Assembly: GCF_011762195.1 (NCBI RefSeq)
Contig: NZ_JAASQK010000005.1
Span: forward strand, 248,001-312,000
Direction: 5' to 3'
Length of the DNA stretch: 64,000 nt
DNA from: Sphingomonas oligoaromativorans
GTDB lineage: Bacteria; Pseudomonadota; Alphaproteobacteria; Sphingomonadales; Sphingomonadaceae
Below are positions 48,589 to 56,849 of the stretch, piece by piece; the first letter of the stretch is position 1, and every line of letters begins with the position of its first letter. The notes beneath the pieces were generated by a model. The model was not told the origin of the DNA and searched no databases. It saw nothing but the letters and a program-made list of their open reading frames with translations. A program made the position numbers and the translations under genes.

Positions 48589-49458
48589 TCATCGCCGGTT
48601 ATCCACAGCCTTGGGTGACCACCGTCGGAAGGCGAAATCGAGCGGGTCTTCCGGGATGGCGACGAAGCTGAGCCGCTCGCGCCCGAGCACAGTTTCCAGC
48701 GCGAGCGTGTAGCCGGGCAGCGGCTGGCGAACGACGATCGCGCGCAGCTCGAACGCGAACCGCTTGAGTGGTGAGAGCACGCCGGACTTCAGATGGAGAT
48801 GCGCGACGTCGAAGCTCCAGCCGCCCGCCTGCTTGCCGCCATGCTTGCGCACGATCCGATAGAGCCATCGCTCAAGACCGCCGGTGAGGTCGAAATAGGC
48901 CCGGTCGATCGTGAGCACGAGCGCCTGGTCGAGCACGCCTGCATAGAACCAGTCGGGAAGGATCAGCTCGATGCCGAGTGGTCGACCGGTCCCGTCGAGC
49001 CGCTCCTTCCACTCGTTGACCCAACTGAAGCGGTGCCGGCGACGCTGGTGCGGCTGGCGGATCGAGGTGGCGATCGTCGTGGATTGCAAGCGATCGAGAC
49101 CCGCCTTGAGCCGATCGTAATTGTCGCGCCCCGTGCCGCGACCTATGAAGGTCAGGATTTCATGCGGCGTCGTCGCCATGAGGCGCGATGTCGGCCGTCC
49201 GGCATCGCGGGCTTCGACGATCTGGCTTGCTGCCCAGATGAGCACATCGGCGTCCCAGATGGTCGCCATGCCATGCTCTGCGGTCGCCTCGACCAAGATC
49301 CAGGTGTCACCCAGCCGGAAGTCGATTGGCTTTGTCCGTTTTGATTTCGCGAGGCTGAAGAAGGGCCACGCCATGAGATCTTGGGAATCGCGCGGCGCGA
49401 TGTCGCCGGGAATCGAACGGAAGAGGTCGAGTTGCAGGCGCCCTGCACGCATGGTCAT
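48589..49458 (-). CDS. repA: Replication initiator RepA
   Basis: A 289-residue RepA of the family found on sphingomonad and other alphaproteobacterial plasmids and ICEs. Recognisable blocks are RDSQDLMAWPFFSLAKSKRT, IWDADVLIWAASQIVEARDA, GRGTGRDNYDRLKAGLDRLQ and LERWLYRIVRKHGG, which form the tandem winged-helix initiator fold. Iterons follow directly after its stop. Together with parA it suggests that the element can replicate as a circle at least briefly. Confidence 0.92.
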   Translation of the reverse strand: MTMRAGRLQLDLFRSIPGDIAPRDSQDLMAWPFFSLAKSKRTKPIDFRLGDTWILVEATAEHGMATIWDADVLIWAASQIVEARDAGRPTSRLMATTPHEILTFIGRGTGRDNYDRLKAGLDRLQSTTIATSIRQPHQRRRHRFSWVNEWKERLDGTGRPLGIELILPDWFYAGVLDQALVLTIDRAYFDLTGGLERWLYRIVRKHGGKQAGGWSFDVAHLHLKSGVLSPLKRFAFELRAIVVRQPLPGYTLALETVLGRERLSFVAIPEDPLDFAFRRWSPKAVDNRR

Positions 49459-49466
49459 CGCCGGCG

Positions 49467-49739
49467 TCAGCGACGAACGGGTTCGGACGGGCGGCGCTTG
49501 GCCGGGTGGACGATGCCCACGCCGGGGTCCGACGTCGACCGGCGCGTGCCGAGCGCCGCCCAGGCGTTGAGGTCTTCGATCGCATAGACGATCCGGCCGC
49601 CGAGTTTCCGGAACACCGGCCCCGTGCCGTAGCAGCGATGTTTTTCAAGGGTCCGCGCCGATAGGCCGAGGTGGACGGCGGCATCGGGCGTTCGGAGGAA
49701 CTGGGGGCTAGGCCTCGTTACTGAGGGCTGCATCTTCAA
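49467..49739 (-). CDS. AlpA/HTH_17 DNA-binding protein
   Basis: A 90-residue protein with the MerR-like excisionase helix-turn-helix: FLRTPDAAVHLGLSARTLEK, HRCYGTGPVFRKLGGRIVYA and EDLNAWAALG. A basic tail of about 30 residues follows. It is 8 bases upstream of repA on the same strand and may regulate it or act as a recombination directionality factor. The domain is of the same class as the one fused to the integrase. Confidence 0.85.
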   Translation of the reverse strand: MKMQPSVTRPSPQFLRTPDAAVHLGLSARTLEKHRCYGTGPVFRKLGGRIVYAIEDLNAWAALGTRRSTSDPGVGIVHPAKRRPSEPVRR

Positions 49740-49846
49740 TCTCCTGCGCTCTCACGGCCGCAGGCGGCTGTGAGCGACGATCGAAGGACAGGCTGGCGAA
49801 CATTCGGCGGCCGAGGGGAGTGGCGGAATCGGCGCCCCGCCTTTTG

Positions 49847-50624
49847 TCACCCAGGAGGGTGCAGGCGGCCGTGAAGAAGGTCGGCGACGCCGTTATCGCG
49901 AAGGCGCAGCGCTTCCAGCGCCAGCCGGTGAATCCGCCGCCGCTCCGACGACCCTTTCCATGTCGCTCCGCGAAGCTCCGGCATGTTGCGGTAGATGAGA
50001 CGTCTTGCGATCTCACGCTTGGACAGTCCTTCATCGATCGCATCGAGAATGTGGATCAGCAGGACCAGCCGAGTGCGCTGGAGCGGCGTCGGGGAGTAGG
50101 CAGCCGTCGCGCCGGCGCTGTGCGTCAGGCGCGCGGCCGCGTCGAGACGGATCGACATCTCGGTGTCGACCGGCAGCAGAAGTGTGAGCGGCTGCCCTCG
50201 GTCCGGCGCGCGCAGCACCAGGCGGTGCCGACCGTGCCCGTCGTCGGCGACGAGATGCTGTTCGTCAGGCGACCGCCAAGCAGAGGAAATGGGGCGTAAA
50301 TGATCGAGGGAGAGCGGTGATTCCAAAAGCGGTGCCGGCGCGGGGCCAAGCGTGAGAATAGCGGGGGTCGCATGCGGACACCAAAGCGCCGGGGCGTCGC
50401 GAGGATCGAGGCTGGGATCGAAGGCGAAAGGATAACCCCCATTTGTTGGCGATCGCTTCGCGTCTATTGGGCTCGTCGTCCGTTGGAGGCATCTCGTCGG
50501 CTTGCCTGTATTCTGCTTGGTAGTCAGGGTTGCGTCTCAAGAACTCTTGAGCAAAGTCGGCAAAGTCGTGATTGGCGTAGTCTTCGGCAGATGCCGGTGA
50601 GCGCCAGTTAGATGGAAGACCCAT
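49847..50624 (-). pseudogene. DUF6499-DUF2285 regulator, frameshifted
   Basis: The N-terminal part from ATG 50624 (MGLPSNWRSPASAEDYANHD, then EFLRRNPDYQAEYRQADE) is the DUF6499 transcriptional regulator domain and runs to NKWGLS. The rest continues in another frame as FAFDPSLDPRDAPALWCPHA and the DUF2285 domain (LLLPVDTEMSIRLDAAARL, GLSKREIARRLIYRNMPEL). The frames join if one T is removed from the TTT opposite 50427-50429. The normal gene encodes a single regulator of about 258 residues, frequent in these elements. Confidence 0.75.
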
Positions 50625-50764
50625 ACGCTGCCTTCTCCTGCCGGGCGTATCTTTGCAGCCTCGGAATTGAGAGAGCAGCACAACAAATCGGCGCGAGAGA
50701 AGACCTATCGCGCGTTCAATAGACCACCAGTAAAGTGGCATGCCAACTTAAGCCATATTGGATG

Positions 50765-51061
50765 TTATTTCGGCTTTCGATTGGGCTTGTCATGTCCGCG
50801 CGCGGCGAGTTGGAGGTAGCCGATGCGCGACATCCAGCGCGCCCGATCAAGATGGGTCTGGTGGAATCGACGGACTTTCTCGGGGTCCTGCTCTGGATCG
50901 ACACCGAAAATGTGGGTCACGGCTTCACGCCAGTCGGCGCCCTCCGTGTCCGCGTCGAGGAGACGCAGATAGTCTTCAAGATGCCGTTCATCATATTCGG
51001 TCAACTTGTCTGAGGATGGCGCCACATCGAGAAGATCGCGCTCGCCCATGACGATCAGCAT
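50765..51061 (-). CDS. Small DUF2285-type ICE protein
   Basis: A 98-residue protein: LTEYDERHLEDYLRLLDADT, EGADWREAVTHIFGVDPEQD and HQTHLDRARWMSRIGYLQLA. This is the short conserved protein that accompanies the DUF6499/DUF2285 regulator in many alphaproteobacterial elements; I recall it as DUF2285-annotated. The start is ATG 51061, or ATG 51049. Function unknown. Confidence 0.72.
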   Translation of the reverse strand: MLIVMGERDLLDVAPSSDKLTEYDERHLEDYLRLLDADTEGADWREAVTHIFGVDPEQDPEKVRRFHQTHLDRARWMSRIGYLQLAARGHDKPNRKPK

Positions 51062-51243
51062 AGCCCCGCGAAGCAACAGGCGTGCCGCTGAAACGGCCCA
51101 CTCGGACGGCCTTTTTTCGTGCGGCCGGCGACATTTATCCGGCCAATTGAAAAAGCGAACGGCATTTGCTGCCACGCTGGGCGCTGGTCGTCACGTGTTA
51201 TAGCACGTGGCGCGCCGCGCGGCGACCCGTTTCTAACCTGTGG

Positions 51244-51492
51244 ATGGACATCCGCATGGTCGCCGCGCTCAACACCCGAAGGTACCGTACCGCTCTTGGG
51301 CTTAGCCAGGAGGCGGTGGGGGAGCGAATTGGCGCTGACCAACAATATGTCAGCGTGATCGAACGCGGCGGTCAAAACCTCACGCTCATCCGACTGCTTG
51401 AGCTTGCCGAGGCACTGAACGTCCGGCCCGCGCAATTGCTCGATGAAGACTATGCGGAGAGTGCTCAGACCCATCGAGATCAAGGCTCCTGA
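51244..51492 (+). CDS. XRE-family HTH regulator
   Basis: An 82-residue single-domain regulator: LNTRRYRTALGLSQEAVGER, IGADQQYVSVIERGGQNLTL and IRLLELAEALNVRPAQLLDE form a complete XRE/Cro helix-turn-helix. ATG 51244 is used. It is divergent from the DUF2285-type gene, the usual place of a conserved element regulator, and may control excision or transfer genes. Confidence 0.9.
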   Translation: MDIRMVAALNTRRYRTALGLSQEAVGERIGADQQYVSVIERGGQNLTLIRLLELAEALNVRPAQLLDEDYAESAQTHRDQGS

Positions 51493-51570
51493 ATTACTGA
51501 AATACGCATCTACTGAGTCACGCCGACTCGCAAGGCCGGCCAGCGTCTCCGCCGACCGGCCTGCGACGGG

Positions 51571-51879
51571 TTAGCGACCCGACCGCGTCCACTTGAGGGT
51601 GAAGCCCCCGTCCGTCTCCTCGAACAGCGAGGGATAGATCGGGGCGGTGAAGCTGGGATCGTCGAGCTTGCAGGAGAGGTAGGGACGCTCGTTCTGCGCG
51701 ACTTTCTCCCAGGCAGCGCCGATCTCGGCCTCGCCCGCGAAGATCCGATAGTCGGGAGCCTTGTCGCTCCGGTCTTCCTCATTCTTCACCAACCGCACAT
51801 TGGCGCGCTGGACCGAGAGCGTGGTGATCGAGCCCTCGAAACCGCTGCCCGCTTTACGGAATGTGCCGATCATTGCCAT
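51571..51879 (-). CDS. DUF736 protein (second of three)
   Basis: A 102-residue DUF736 protein: MAMIGTFRKAGSGFEGSITT, APDYRIFAGEAEIGAAWEKV and LFEETDGGFTLKWTRSGR. Clearly diverged from the copies at 46177 and 52791, so an old duplication or separate acquisition. Function unknown. Confidence 0.92.
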   Translation of the reverse strand: MAMIGTFRKAGSGFEGSITTLSVQRANVRLVKNEEDRSDKAPDYRIFAGEAEIGAAWEKVAQNERPYLSCKLDDPSFTAPIYPSLFEETDGGFTLKWTRSGR

Positions 51880-52164
51880 GATAACCTCCTTCGCCCGGAA
51901 GCCGCGCCCATCGCGGCCTCGATGGCGATCGAAGGGCCGGGGCCGATCCGGCCGGGCAGTGTCAGCCCGCAGCGCCAGCGGAGGACGGGCGGACGGGGCT
52001 TTCTTGCCTCGCGAGGAATGGTCGAATGACCAGGGGAAGAAAGCTTCGTGCGCCCGTTGCCCGGTCGGGCGAGCGCCAGCGTGCCCCGGCCAGATCAGCC
52101 GTCGGGTAGGCCGCGGGTGCGGTGAGTGTGCGGGGGTCTGTATGGGATATCGCCGTTTCGGACG

Positions 52165-52626
52165 TCAGGGTTGGATCGAGGGTGCACCCAGCGTCGGATG
52201 ATGAGCGGGCCCCGATTGTGGCTCCGGGAGGCCGGCGGCAAGGCGTGCGATGGCGGCCAGCGCGACACAGAGACCGGCGCCCGCGCCGAGGACGAGCTGC
52301 CAGGATGCCGATCCTCCGCCGATCGCGGCGAGACCGTGACCGGCGCTATAGCCGGCAACGGCTGCGGGAGCGGCGAAGATCAGCGCGATACCCAGGCGCG
52401 ATGACGAGCTGCGCACCGTGGCGAAGAGAAACTGGCCGGCGAAAAGAGTGGCACCGCCGGCGAGCGCTCCGATCACGAATGCGCCGAACAGGCCGGCTCC
52501 GCTCTGCCAAGCGACATGGCCGATAGCGACGGCCACGAATAGAGGGAGCGCGAGCGATGCGAGGGAGAAGAGCAGCCAGCAGAGCAGCGGCGTGATGGCC
52601 GCGACCAAGATCAAAGCGAGCAGCAT
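52165..52626 (-). CDS. Conserved ICE membrane protein
   Basis: A 153-residue protein with about five hydrophobic segments (MLLALILVAAITPLLCWLLF, LALPLFVAVAIGHVAW, FGAFVIGALAGGATLFAG, IALIFAAPAAVAGYSAG, LVLGAGAGLCVALAAIA). ATG 52626 has GGAGG seven bases upstream. It lies between two DUF736 genes on the same strand. No family name recalled; a function in mating or entry exclusion is possible but unsupported. Confidence 0.7.
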   Translation of the reverse strand: MLLALILVAAITPLLCWLLFSLASLALPLFVAVAIGHVAWQSGAGLFGAFVIGALAGGATLFAGQFLFATVRSSSSRLGIALIFAAPAAVAGYSAGHGLAAIGGGSASWQLVLGAGAGLCVALAAIARLAAGLPEPQSGPAHHPTLGAPSIQP

Positions 52627-52790
52627 AAGCGTCCTCCGTAACGAACGGATCGAGGGACGCGCTCTCCACCACCACCACAGCGCACGATGCAGATGCAGCA
52701 TAGCATGATCGACGACCCCGGCGAAGTCCGCCGCGACCGTCGAAGATGCCGGGGTTGGCCACCCCGCGCCCTTGGGCGCGGGGCGATCGA

Positions 52791-53111
52791 TCACTCACCG
52801 GGGTTCCAGATGAGGGCGTAGGCGCCGTCATCGTCCTGACCGGCAGCGCGGCCGAGGTTGGCGTAGAGCGGGGCGCTGCCGAGTTCGGGCGCGGACAGGC
52901 TGACCCGTACATATTCGCGACCCGACACCTCGCCGGTGCGAATCCAGCCGCCGCCAAGTTCGAAGCCATTCGAGAGGACGCGATAGTCGGGCTGATCGCC
53001 GGTCTTGCTGCGGTTGGGCACGATCTCGATGTCGGCGCGAACCGCCAGGGTGCGAAGCTGACCCTTGAAACCGCCGTTGGGCTGCTTGGTGACATAACCG
53101 ATTGCGGGCAT
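52791..53111 (-). CDS. DUF736 protein (third of three)
   Basis: A 106-residue DUF736 protein: MPAIGYVTKQPNGGFKGQLR, QPDYRVLSNGFELGGGWIRT, GREYVRVSLSAPELG and a LIWNPGE end. It is the last backbone gene before the plus-strand Shedu-like cassette. Confidence 0.92.
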   Translation of the reverse strand: MPAIGYVTKQPNGGFKGQLRTLAVRADIEIVPNRSKTGDQPDYRVLSNGFELGGGWIRTGEVSGREYVRVSLSAPELGSAPLYANLGRAAGQDDDGAYALIWNPGE

Positions 53112-53564
53112 TGTTCGTCTCCTGATGATCGCCAGCGGCCAATCCGCTTCGGCGTGCGGACCGATCGGGAGCGCACTTGGTCCCGCGAACCCCTTGGGGC
53201 CGGAGCGCAGCGGCGGACCGGAGGTGGGCGCTGATTTGGAGCAAAGCGGGCGCGAGGAGCCGGCATGGCCGGCGGGGAAATCAGTGACGACCGATGGTTT
53301 CGTCAGGGGCCGAGTGACGCGCCCAGGTCCACGCACAAGCCGATGCGAGATGGCCGCCTTGTCTGAGACGAACCGCCGCTACGGCGGGTATCAAGCCGCC
53401 ACAGCCGCCAAGGTCATCACCAGGCCGGCTCTGCTGGATTGGAATTGCTACGCGGCGCCGACGCCGCTGTCCCTGTTCTCGCTTCTCTACGCCATCGTTT
53501 CGACCCGGCGTCCGGATGTGTTGCGGGACTGGCGAAAGAAGGGGCGAATCGCTATATCCGAGGC
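53112..53564. other. 453-base divergent intergenic region
   Basis: The region holds the promoters of the third DUF736 gene (minus) and the RelE-like/Shedu cassette (plus). TATATC at 53553-53558 lies 6 bases before the cassette ATG, which would suit a -10 box of a leaderless mRNA, but no good -35 is evident. Open frames crossing it show no domain. Confidence 0.4.
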
Positions 53565-53813
53565 ATGAGCGCTGGAAAGTTCAACGTCTCCTACTCTGCC
53601 CTTGCGCAGATGGCCCTTCTCCCGGCGCCGGAGAAGGCCGCTCTGACGCGTCTGTTTTCGAGCAACGACGTCAACCTGCCGGCGAATACGGCCCCGACCG
53701 CCGATGGTCGGTTTGTGTCCCGGCTCGGCGACAAGCGCGTTCTGTGGCGGCGCTCGGCGAAAAAGAAGCCCGAGATCATCTCGATTGTCGACCGGTCCTA
53801 CGCTCAGGCCTGA
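53565..53813 (+). CDS. RelE/ParE-like small protein
   Basis: An 82-residue basic protein. The N-terminus (KFNVSYSALAQMALLPAPEK) and the end (FVSRLGDKRVLWRRSAKKKP then EIISIVDRSYA) follow the helix and beta-sheet pattern of the RelE/ParE fold, where RLGD-type turns and arginines on the sheet act on mRNA or gyrase. No antitoxin gene precedes it. Its stop is immediately followed by the ATG of the Shedu-like gene with no spacer, so the two are surely co-translated. The fold assignment is by eye and moderate. Confidence 0.55.
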   Translation: MSAGKFNVSYSALAQMALLPAPEKAALTRLFSSNDVNLPANTAPTADGRFVSRLGDKRVLWRRSAKKKPEIISIVDRSYAQA

Positions 53814-54434
53814 ATGAGCGCGTTCGACAGCATCAAGTTCAATCTCAAGCTTGCCGACGCGGAACTCACCTCCTTCAAGGCGTGGTTCTCGACGATAACG
53901 TTCGTCGGCGAGACCGCTATCGTCGCCGAGATCAAGGCGCGCCCGCATATGGCGTGCTTGCTGGCATCGACCTTGGGCCTCGAAGCGCCCGACATGATCA
54001 AGTTCGAGTTGGCCCTCAAAGGCATGTTTCGGACCGACCTTGTGCTCGGCAACAATGGCACACGTCGGTTTGGGCTGATCGAGTTCGAGGATGCGATGGA
54101 GAACAGCATCTTCAAAAAGGGCACCCCACAATATCGCTATTGGGCGCCACGCATCGAGCATGGTTTCAGCCAGGTCATCGATTGGGCCTGGGTTCGCGCC
54201 GACCATCCGAGCGACAAGACGCTGTTGGCAGGCTTCGGCGGCCCCATCAACGCGAGTACCTATGCGGTGATCTGCGGCCGCGATGCGAGCCTGCGTGACG
54301 CGGTCGAGCGTGATCGCTTCACCCATCGTCGCGATCATCTGAAAGTTGGGGGCCAGACCGCACTCGTCCTCACCTATGACGAGATGGTTCAATATATGGA
54401 GGACAATCTCGCCGTGGCGAAGACGTGGTCCTGA
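53814..54434 (+). CDS. Shedu-type (DUF4263) nuclease, short form
   Basis: A 206-residue protein whose residues 40-165 resemble the Shedu immune nuclease domain (DUF4263): RTDLVLGNNGTRRFGLIEFE with the candidate PD-(D/E)xK residues Asp75, Glu90 and Glu92, then IEHGFSQVIDWAWVRAD with the conserved glutamine Gln120, and STYAVICGRDASL. Classical SduA is longer (near 400 residues with an N-terminal sensor region); here only about 40 residues precede the core. The gene follows a RelE-like gene directly and is closed by a strong terminator. An anti-phage or anti-plasmid function is likely by family. The E-x-E in place of the common E/D-x-K deserves attention. Confidence 0.72.
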   Translation: MSAFDSIKFNLKLADAELTSFKAWFSTITFVGETAIVAEIKARPHMACLLASTLGLEAPDMIKFELALKGMFRTDLVLGNNGTRRFGLIEFEDAMENSIFKKGTPQYRYWAPRIEHGFSQVIDWAWVRADHPSDKTLLAGFGGPINASTYAVICGRDASLRDAVERDRFTHRRDHLKVGGQTALVLTYDEMVQYMEDNLAVAKTWS

Positions 54435-54478
54435 GGATTTCCTGAAATCCGTCGACGTGCAAATCTGTAATTGCGATC

Positions 54479-54528
54479 GGGCCGTGCCCCGACGCCACCA
54501 AGGCGGCAGGGCACGGCCCGCGATTTTT
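54479..54528 (+). terminator. Strong Rho-independent terminator
   Basis: GGGCCGTGCCC (54479-54489) pairs perfectly with GGGCACGGCCC (54509-54519), an 11-bp stem, followed by GCGATTTTTG with five T's. It ends the RelE-like/Shedu transcript 45 bases after the stop and insulates it from the convergent parB gene. Confidence 0.8.
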
Positions 54529-54562
54529 GACGAAGGGCGGCCAGTCGGCCGCCCCTCCCATA

Positions 54563-56350
54563 TCAGGCCGCGAGGCGCTGTTCCTCCGGCTCAGCCATCG
54601 GCCCCGCTTCGGCCTCGGCGAGTGCGGCCCGCGCCGCCTCGACCTTGGCGTGGGCCTTGACGGTCCCGATGCCGCCCCGCTCGGTGTAGCCGGACGGCGC
54701 GAAGCGCATCCATCGCGGCACCCACCGCTCGACCTTGGTGCGGCCGTCGGCGCCGTCGAGATAACCGCGGACAATGGCCTTGAGCGTCTTGGTCTTCTCG
54801 CCCGCATTGGCGCTGGCAACCCGTTCGCCCGCCACGTCGGCGACGATCCGCGCCATCACCTCCTTGTCGCGGATCAGGTCGAAGAAGGCGGCATCCGCCG
54901 CCCACCAGTTCGCCATGTCGGTGCCAATCGTCCCGCCCACGGCCTCGATCGCGGCGCTTCCGGCCACCAGCGTCTCACCCATGATGATGGGGATGATACG
55001 CATCACACTGTTATCCTCCATCGCGAGAAGGCGGAGGAACACGCCGGCGACGCCGTATTTGTCGCCGTTGCCACCGGTGACGTTGGGCTCCTCGGCCGAG
55101 AAGTCGAGCAAGCCGAGCACCGCGCGGCGCTCCTGATCGAAACTCGCCTCGGCATCGCAGCCCTCGGCGCTCTCGGTCACGGCGTCGTTGCGGCAGGTGC
55201 GCGGGTCGGGCGACACGCGCCACAGGTGCGACCCGACGATGGCATGGGCGACCATCAAACGCAGCGCGACGGACGGGTGCTTGAGAAGGTCGGCACGCAC
55301 GGCGGAATGGCGATGCAGGTCGATATAGGTCTGCATGGTGCTGCTGATCTCAGGCCGGGCGACCTTGGTGAGACTGCCCGGCTGCCCGGCCTTCTCGCGC
55401 TTGCGGGCCTCGTTTCGCGAAAGATAACCTTCGTGGAACGTCACCTCGCCGCTGCTCCGCACGTCAATATAGACCTTGCCGCCCTTTCGCTTGGGGGACT
55501 TCTCATATTCCCACGAATGGAAATGCTCGGACGGCTCGACGACAACGACATCGGTCCAGCCCTCGGCGAGATAGGCATCGCGGCGCGCCTCGACGGCGGC
55601 ATTTTGCGCCGCCCAGAAGCTCTGCGGATCGCCGAAATAGGCGTCGTCGCCGAACAGGGTGGTCACGACCGGGCCGCCCGCTTCGGCAATGTCGAACAGG
55701 GCAACGCCCGTCTGGATGGTCTGCCCGCCCAGAAGCCAGCTTTTCAGATATTGCCCGGTCGGCGCTCGGGTGTCGGGATCGTCGATCAGCGCCAGCCATT
55801 CCTGCTGCTTGGCCTTGCTCGCCATCGTGAGGTGACGCACCGTCGTCGCGTCGATCTCCTCGCGGCGATAGAGGTCGCGGATGCGGGGCATGAGGTTGCC
55901 CAGCGCCAGCACACGTCGGATGGTCTGCTCGGGCAGGCCGAAGGTCGTGGCGATGTCCTCGACGCTGCGCCCCTTCTTCACCAGCGCCGTGAAGCTCTCC
56001 CACTGCTTCACCTCGTCGGGGTCGAGCCGCGCCATATTCTCCAACATGGACGCCTCCAAGGCGGCGGCATCGTCGCCCGGCTCGATAATCGCGGCGGGCA
56101 CCAGCGCGATGTGATCGGGCACGGCGTCGGGATGCTCGGCAGCGACGGCGAGCGCCGCGTGCCAGCGCCTGCGGCCCGCCACCACCTCCGAAAGATCGCC
56201 CTCGCCCTGCGGGCGCACGATGATCGGTTGGAGGATGCCGCGCGCGCGGACGGACGGGATCAGGTCGGACACGTCGGGGGCCTTGCGGCCGCACCGCATG
56301 TTGGCCTTGCTGTCGGTCAGCTTGTTCAAGGGGACGAAATCGAGTTTCAT
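54563..56350 (-). CDS. parB: Large ParB/RepB/Spo0J-domain protein
   Basis: A 595-residue protein. The N-terminal ParB nuclease-like/CTPase domain (FVPLNKLTDSKANMRCGRKA, LQPIIVRPQ, EVVAGRRRWHAAL, ASMLENMARLDPDEVKQWES) covers about residues 1-110. An HTH follows (KKGRSVEDIATTFGLPEQTI, about 115-140). The remaining 400 residues are a long C-terminal region typical of the ICE-borne ParB-like proteins, not of chromosomal ParB (about 300 residues). It is far from parA, so it may act in DNA processing or regulation instead of with the short ParA. ATG 56350 (MKLDFVPLNKL) is chosen by similarity. Confidence 0.9.
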   Translation of the reverse strand: MKLDFVPLNKLTDSKANMRCGRKAPDVSDLIPSVRARGILQPIIVRPQGEGDLSEVVAGRRRWHAALAVAAEHPDAVPDHIALVPAAIIEPGDDAAALEASMLENMARLDPDEVKQWESFTALVKKGRSVEDIATTFGLPEQTIRRVLALGNLMPRIRDLYRREEIDATTVRHLTMASKAKQQEWLALIDDPDTRAPTGQYLKSWLLGGQTIQTGVALFDIAEAGGPVVTTLFGDDAYFGDPQSFWAAQNAAVEARRDAYLAEGWTDVVVVEPSEHFHSWEYEKSPKRKGGKVYIDVRSSGEVTFHEGYLSRNEARKREKAGQPGSLTKVARPEISSTMQTYIDLHRHSAVRADLLKHPSVALRLMVAHAIVGSHLWRVSPDPRTCRNDAVTESAEGCDAEASFDQERRAVLGLLDFSAEEPNVTGGNGDKYGVAGVFLRLLAMEDNSVMRIIPIIMGETLVAGSAAIEAVGGTIGTDMANWWAADAAFFDLIRDKEVMARIVADVAGERVASANAGEKTKTLKAIVRGYLDGADGRTKVERWVPRWMRFAPSGYTERGGIGTVKAHAKVEAARAALAEAEAGPMAEPEEQRLAA

Positions 56351-56435
56351 GGCACTGCTCCTTGTGAGCGCCGGTCCCGTTGATCGGCCAAGATGGGCGG
56401 GACCGGCTTGGGTTGCGGCGGGTACGCGCCGCGCG

Positions 56436-56849
56436 TCAGCCGAGGTCCGGGGTCGGATCGCTCGGAAGGGGGTTGGATCGAAGGGCCGCCTCGGCGGCGA
56501 GTATCGAGCCTTCACGGCGGGCGGTGTCGGCCCATCGCGAAATCGGGGCGAGCGGCTCGAACGCGATGTCGCGCTCGATGGCGAGGCCGAACGGAAGCCG
56601 GACGCTGCCGATCTCGTGGAGCGAGAAGCTACCCAGCTCCGGGCATCCGAAGCCGAGGTCGGCCAAGCCGAACAGGACGTCGCCATCCTCGTCCAGCTCG
56701 GTCGCGATCCATGTTGCCGCGCCCAGCGGGTTGAACAGTTTAAGCACGGGATGATGATCCGGCTCGCGAAGCCCCTCGATCTGCGCCGCGCGCGTGGCGT
56801 CGGCGTTGGCGCGCAGCCGGTCGAAGATGTCGGTGGGAAGGTCGATCAT
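56436..56849 (-). CDS. DUF2958 protein
   Basis: A 137-residue protein matching DUF2958: HPVLKLFNPLGAATWIATEL, DEDGDVLFGLADLGFGCPEL and GSFSLHEIGSVRLPFGLAIE. The family is found on plasmids and ICEs next to ArdC and ParB genes. It overlaps the ardC stop by 4 bases (ATGA). Function unknown. Confidence 0.92.
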   Translation of the reverse strand: MIDLPTDIFDRLRANADATRAAQIEGLREPDHHPVLKLFNPLGAATWIATELDEDGDVLFGLADLGFGCPELGSFSLHEIGSVRLPFGLAIERDIAFEPLAPISRWADTARREGSILAAEAALRSNPLPSDPTPDLG

